Origin: Gnetum montanum
Taxonomy: Eukaryota; Streptophyta; Gnetopsida; Gnetales; Gnetaceae
Assembly (NCBI GenBank): GCA_015680685.1
Contig: MNCI01029439.1
Coordinates: 1-64,000, forward strand
DNA length: 64,000 nt
Reading direction: 5' to 3'
Shown here piece by piece: positions 59,880 through 64,000 of the stretch. The notes beneath the pieces are model-generated. The model searched no databases. It worked only from the letters and a program-made list of their open reading frames with translations, and had not been told where the DNA came from. Position numbers and translations under genes: made by a program. Within the stretch, counting starts at the first letter, position 1. Each line of letters starts with the position of its first letter.

Positions 59880-61480
59880 CTTGACCTTTACTTGATGCTT
59901 GTGCTTGTAGTGCAAATCAAAAGCTGCAGTTATTACTTTCCACCATGCAATCCGACTACTTTCATAAATGTTTGTGGTGATTTCTCGGAGTACTTGCTTT
60001 TTTAGATGATGTTTACCTAACTGTGGAAAAGATAGTGCCTTCACTTCTTAAGCATGAAGACTAAGGTAAGGAAATTATTTTTCACATCATTATATTTTTC
60101 TTCATTGACCACTAATGCATGGATTAGGTAGTATATAGGGACCTCTGAGCCATCCTCTCGCTTTTGGCAAAGTAGAGAAACCATGGACATATCGGAGGTT
60201 GCAAGGTAGATGTAGAATGGTTTATCTCCCTGCAGAGGGTAGACTATAGGAAGTTGAGCTAGCTCCTATTTAAGGTTATAAAATGGCTCTTGGCATTGAG
60301 TGATCCACTTGAAGTGGACTCCCTTTTTGAGTAGATGTTGCATTGGCTTAAGCTTGTTAGTCAACTATGTGATAAACCTATGAATGAACTATAATCTGCC
60401 TTGTAACCCACGTAGCTCCTTAAGGTTAGTCAATGGTGCTAGGTTGATAATGGCCTTAACCTTATCGAGGTTTATGCATATGCCTACTTTTGATACTATG
60501 AAACCTAGAATGTGACCTGTCTTAACACTGAAGACACACTTCTTAGGATTCAATCTAAGGTCATGTCTTGGGCAATGTTTAAGTATGTAATCTAAGTCAT
60601 CTACATGGTTGTGTGTCATGTTGGACTTAACTGTTATGTCATCAATGTAGTCATTGAGCAAATCCAATAAATAATCACTCAAAATATACATCATGGCATG
60701 TTGATAGGTTTCTCTTGCATTCTTAGTTTAAAAGGCATCATTAAATTGCAAAACATGCCCCAAGGGGTCATGAAGGTAGTACTAAGCGGGTGCTCCGAGT
60801 TGATTTGAATTTGGTTGTAACTAGAGAACTTGTCCATAAAGGACAACAAGGCATGATCAACCATAGTATCGACTAGTTGATCAATACTGGGTAGTGGGAA
60901 ATTTTCTTTAATGATTACCTTGTTTAGGTCCCGAAAGTCTATGCAAATGCGTATGATTCCATTTTTCTTGGGTACAACCACAATGTTGGAGACCCAGTCT
61001 ACATAGTCAACTTCCTAGATGAAACTAGCTTTGTGAAGCTTGGTGATTTCATCGTAGATTGCTAATGCCACCTAAGGATCAAGGATTATATTATGCTACA
61101 CTATGTGAGGATCTAGGCCTAGAATTTCTTCGTAAGACCATGCAAACTCCTTGATGTTGTCATTGAGTACCTTGGCGATGTTCTGGGTGTTTTGAGGCTC
61201 TAACAAGAAACTAAGTTTCAATGTTTTTGCCTTGCCACTAAGTGTCATTATAGGGACTTCAATGAGGGGATCCTCAGTGACATCACCTACCTCTAGATCT
61301 AGAGCTTTAACTAGATGGTCCAACCAATCTAGTGCTGCCTCTATAGATGTTATGTGTTCATCATAGGCTCTAGGCTCAGGGTCTAGACATTTGATATCAA
61401 TGCATTACATGAGGTCACCATGAGGCTTGGTAAGGACCAAAGGTGAATATAGATGCTTGCATGTGCTCATGTTGCAATCC
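59880..61480 (-). pseudogene. Reverse transcriptase and gypsy RNase H of Tat-like element
   Basis: From 61330: ALDLEVGDVTEDPLIEVPI, IKEFAWSYEEILGLDPHIV, VVPKKNGIIRICIDFRDLNK (60980), PLPSIDQLVDTM, FMDKFSSYNQIQI, FMTPWGMFCNLMMPF, DYIDDITVKSN (60645, catalytic D-D kept) and LRLNPKKCVFSVKTGHILGF. Then LRGLQGRL and RNase H sequence such as FKWITQCQ and PFYIYLAT. Three frames of 75-101 codons remain open. Wording matches the Tat lineage. Confidence 0.93.
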
Positions 61481-62632
61481 TACTAGGTGTCCTACAAAAC
61501 AATCAGAAAGAATGTTAAGCCATACTTGTCTTAATGGAGTTGAAATGCATAAAATAAGAAAAGCAAGTGTGTAAATGTGGAGTTAGAGAAGTAAGTATGT
61601 GGGTGGGTTTTAAGCTTAGCAAGTTATGATTTTCTAGTTTAAGATCATAGCGGACCATGGTTTGCCAGTTTAAGGTCATAATGGATCATGGTTTGTGTAA
61701 GATGCCTTGGTTTAGGTAAGGTTGGGAGTGCTTAGAATGTGGAGTCAAGCTGGGCGTTCACTGGGCATATAGAAAAATTCAAAAAAATTTCTAAGTTTGG
61801 AAACTACCAAAAAAGTGAAAAAATTTTCTAACTCTAATTGCTACTCTCTACCCCTTGTTATGCTCGATCCCTTGCTATGCCTAGGAAAAATTGAAACATT
61901 TGCCTAAGTGTGAGATGCTATCTTGGTAGGTAGCACATTTAATTACCCCAGGAGGGTATATATGCATTTTTCACCAAGGGTAAATGGTCATTTTCCAAAG
62001 TAAAAATGAGAAGTTACAGAGCATAGTGCGATTGGAGCAAGGAGTGGAAGCCAAAGCGTAACAACCAAAGCATAGTAGCCAAAGCATGCCAGCTAGAGCA
62101 TAGTAATCAACATGACACACCGAAGTGAACATCAGCATCCCAAACTCATCAACATGGATGAGGGAGACTAAGCACTAAGATGTCTACCTCAGGCACATGT
62201 GGAGAAATGAAGGAAGCCACCATTTGCCAAGTACCCTACTATGCTCCACCCTTTGCATAATTTTTTTGCTTTGTGTTAGGGTTTTGGGCTTGGTGCAGCC
62301 CACCTTGGCAGGGACTGTTGCCGCTATGACCATGATGGCCACTGTGGCTAGGAATGGAGGGCACATGTGTAGGAAAAGGGATCTTGCTTTGCACGTCTTT
62401 CTTTTAAGTTTCCACGCAGTGATGCATGGGCATGGGGTTTTGCATTTTGGGAAATGTAGCTAGGGTTTTCTATAAAAATTTTATTTTCATTTTTAGGGCT
62501 GCAACGCATGGGGATGAGGGTAAGAGTAGAAATAGTGGTTTTGTGGCCACAGCCAGGGTGACCACGACTTAGAAGTGAGGGGTCATGGAACCTCCTTGTC
62601 TCCTCTCTTTGTTTTTGGTTTCCACTTTGGGG
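61481..62632. other. No gene recognised (upstream of Tat-like RT)
   Basis: Holds two further minisatellite units (61636-61690) and repeated 'agcatagt' motifs (62010-62110). A plus-strand 88-codon frame at 62197 is low complexity. Gag or protease could have been here but I cannot see them. Confidence 0.5.
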
Positions 62633-63831
62633 TGTGTACCGTTCGAAATCATCGGTCTCCGGTTGGAAGGAAACAGAGGCCGTGGGATCACAGGACGCGC
62701 ACAGAAGATCCTATTTTGGCCTAAGGGCAAGCTGGAATGAACGAAGGTAGAGTACCTTGGGTGGTCCGCACGCGGGTCAGACAAGGATTTCCCCGAATGT
62801 ATACCGAAGTGCTATACGCTAGGTTATACGTAAACGGCATAACAGGCGTAAATCAGAGCGTAAACAGCGTAAACGATGCAAACAGAACGTAAACGTAAAC
62901 GAGCAAAAATAGAATACATGCAACAATTAATGCAAACTGTAAACGATTTTGGGAAGAAAATGTAACAATGGCATTATAGAATAAAAGTACAATGCATCGG
63001 TCTAACGCAGTTGTGACTGGAACACAAGGTGGACGAAAAGCCCCGATGGATGCAAGGATGATGGTGGCTGGTTCACACTGTATGCACAGCGTAGAGGCTG
63101 TATGCTCAGCGTACAGGGTTGTCCAGTGTAAATGGTTTTGTGCTCTAGTTCGCAGTGTCTTTGCTCTCTGGTGTGCTCTAGGAATTTTTGCCAACCCCGG
63201 ATCTCGTGAAAAATTGGGGTTTTATATAGGTTTTGACGGCAGACTCGAGTTGGGCGACATGTGGCACGTTGACCGGGTGTAAAAGCGTAAAATTTACAAG
63301 TGTACAGTATGTTACATTTGGGTGTATACACTGTGTCTGGCGAGCATAAACTATGGGCGTATGAATTTGGGCATAGATATTGTGGACGCTGGCATATACG
63401 CTGATGGAGGTTGGGCGTATACGCCCCAACGTATATGCTGATGTGTTGGGCGTATACGCTGATGTGCTGCTGCCTTGTACCAATACTTACTCCGTAGTGC
63501 TGTTTTTTATGCCGTCTTTGAGGATTTCATGTCGGGCGTATACATCTGTTGTACTTTGCTGAGCGTACATGTGAGACGTGTACGCTGGGTGTGTACGTTG
63601 GACGTCCACGCTGGGCGTAGACGTTGTGAAATTGAGCGTATATGCTGGGCGTATACGCTGAGAATATACCCTTGGGTGTATATGCTGAGGCTGCATACTT
63701 AGTGAAAATTTAAGCATTTTGGTCTCCGAAGTTACCATGTGTGACACCTGATGTAGCTGCGGTCGTCTGTGAGTCCCAAGGACCTGCTTGGTGTTGGATA
63801 AGTACTGAACTCCAAATTTTGTGGTGTTTCA
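62633..63831 (-). repeat. CpG-rich LTR of Tat-like family (3' LTR)
   Basis: Starts on the minus strand with TGAAACACCAC at 63831 after a purine tract. TATA box cctatataaa at 63230-63221. It aligns loosely with 54392-56024. U3 (63370-63700) has about ten 'gcgtatacgctg'-type units, including the perfect 14-bp palindrome GGGCGTATACGCCC at 63413-63426. CpG is retained here, unlike the rest of the window. The low boundary is approximate. Confidence 0.7.
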
Positions 63832-64000
63832 TTGGCCCCTCTTTGTTAACGTTTGGAGGAATCGACCCGAGAAGCGTCGACAAAAAAGTGCAAAACACCA
63901 TAAGCAACTTGATAGAGACTTTGTCCATTGCCACTTGACTAGACGTCATCGCACCATGTTCAGTGGTACATGGGATTAGAAAAGTCGAATTTGTAACTGG
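63832..64000 (-). mobile_element. Start of another Tat-like element (purine tract and internal 3' end)
   Basis: The minus strand reads gttaacaaagaggggccaa at 63850-63832 before the LTR, and the next ~50 bp match 56044-56092. The element continues beyond the right edge. Confidence 0.65.

Larger units (their letters stand above)
54392..61480 (-). mobile_element. Tat-like gypsy element with archaeal-type RNase H
   Basis: Contains 3' LTR, purine tract, a long 3' region with a minisatellite, integrase, archaeal-type RNase H, RNase H and RT on the minus strand. Gag, protease and the 5' LTR are not identified; they may be deleted or lie, unrecognisable, in 61481-62632. Confidence 0.8.

Noticed and set aside
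62197-62463. 88-codon plus-strand ORF
   Set aside because: Low-complexity Leu/Val/Thr text with no motif and no neighbouring coding support.
63002-63483. Overlapping ORFs on both strands
   Set aside because: They lie wholly inside the CpG-rich LTR and reflect its repeated motifs and lack of stop-rich AT sequence.

Overview
This window looks like nuclear DNA from a seed plant with a very large, repeat-packed genome. That rests on AT-rich sequence, no dense genes, and wall-to-wall LTR retrotransposons of plant lineages (Ty1/copia, Athila-like and Tat-like Ty3/gypsy) plus RTE-type LINE fragments. A gymnosperm is plausible, but this is inference only. I see no intact host gene, no tRNA or rRNA gene and no CRISPR array. 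Almost every coding region is broken by stop codons that C->T or G->A changes would explain, as expected for old methylated transposons.

Layout. 1-2641: 5' end (gag, primer site, LTR) of an Athila-like element on the minus strand. 3101-4292: two tandem copies of a ~600-bp unit. 4345-5041: LINE reverse-transcriptase fragment (minus), then an LTR fragment. 6597-10971: a copia element with both LTRs and a 5-bp target duplication, internally deleted. 11268-20274: a LINE ORF split by an Athila-like element (11321-19347, TSD GTTGG), which itself carries a nested solo LTR (12006-12896, TSD ATGAG). 20275-23485: a 5'-truncated Athila-like element joined directly to the LINE. 24609-32679 (minus): a chimera with a Tat-like 5' half (LTR, primer site, gag) and an Athila-like 3' half (gag tail, protease, 3' UTR, LTR). 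32680-34980: T-rich DNA with possible spliced exons and a plus-strand ORF remnant. 34981-44376: the most complete Athila-like element (LTRs, gag, PR, RT, RNase H, INT), inserted into that ORF remnant, whose reading frame resumes at 44382. 44690-49325 (minus): a Tat-type element with the order PR, extra RNase H, RT, RNase H, INT. 49369-53285: an Athila-like deletion derivative. 53287-54360: another plus-strand ORF remnant. 54392-61480 (minus): a Tat-like element with RT, RNase H, archaeal-type RNase H and INT, and a minisatellite in its 3' region. 62633-64000 (minus): a CpG-rich LTR of the same Tat-like family whose element runs off the window.

How the parts relate. The Athila-like copies share TGATGA...TCATCA LTRs, a primer site matching the 3' end of plant tRNA-Asp, and a purine tract that occurs twice, once after pol and once at the 3' LTR. 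Several copies lack RT and integrase and would have depended on a complete relative. The window therefore records serial insertion, recombination and decay rather than a working gene set.
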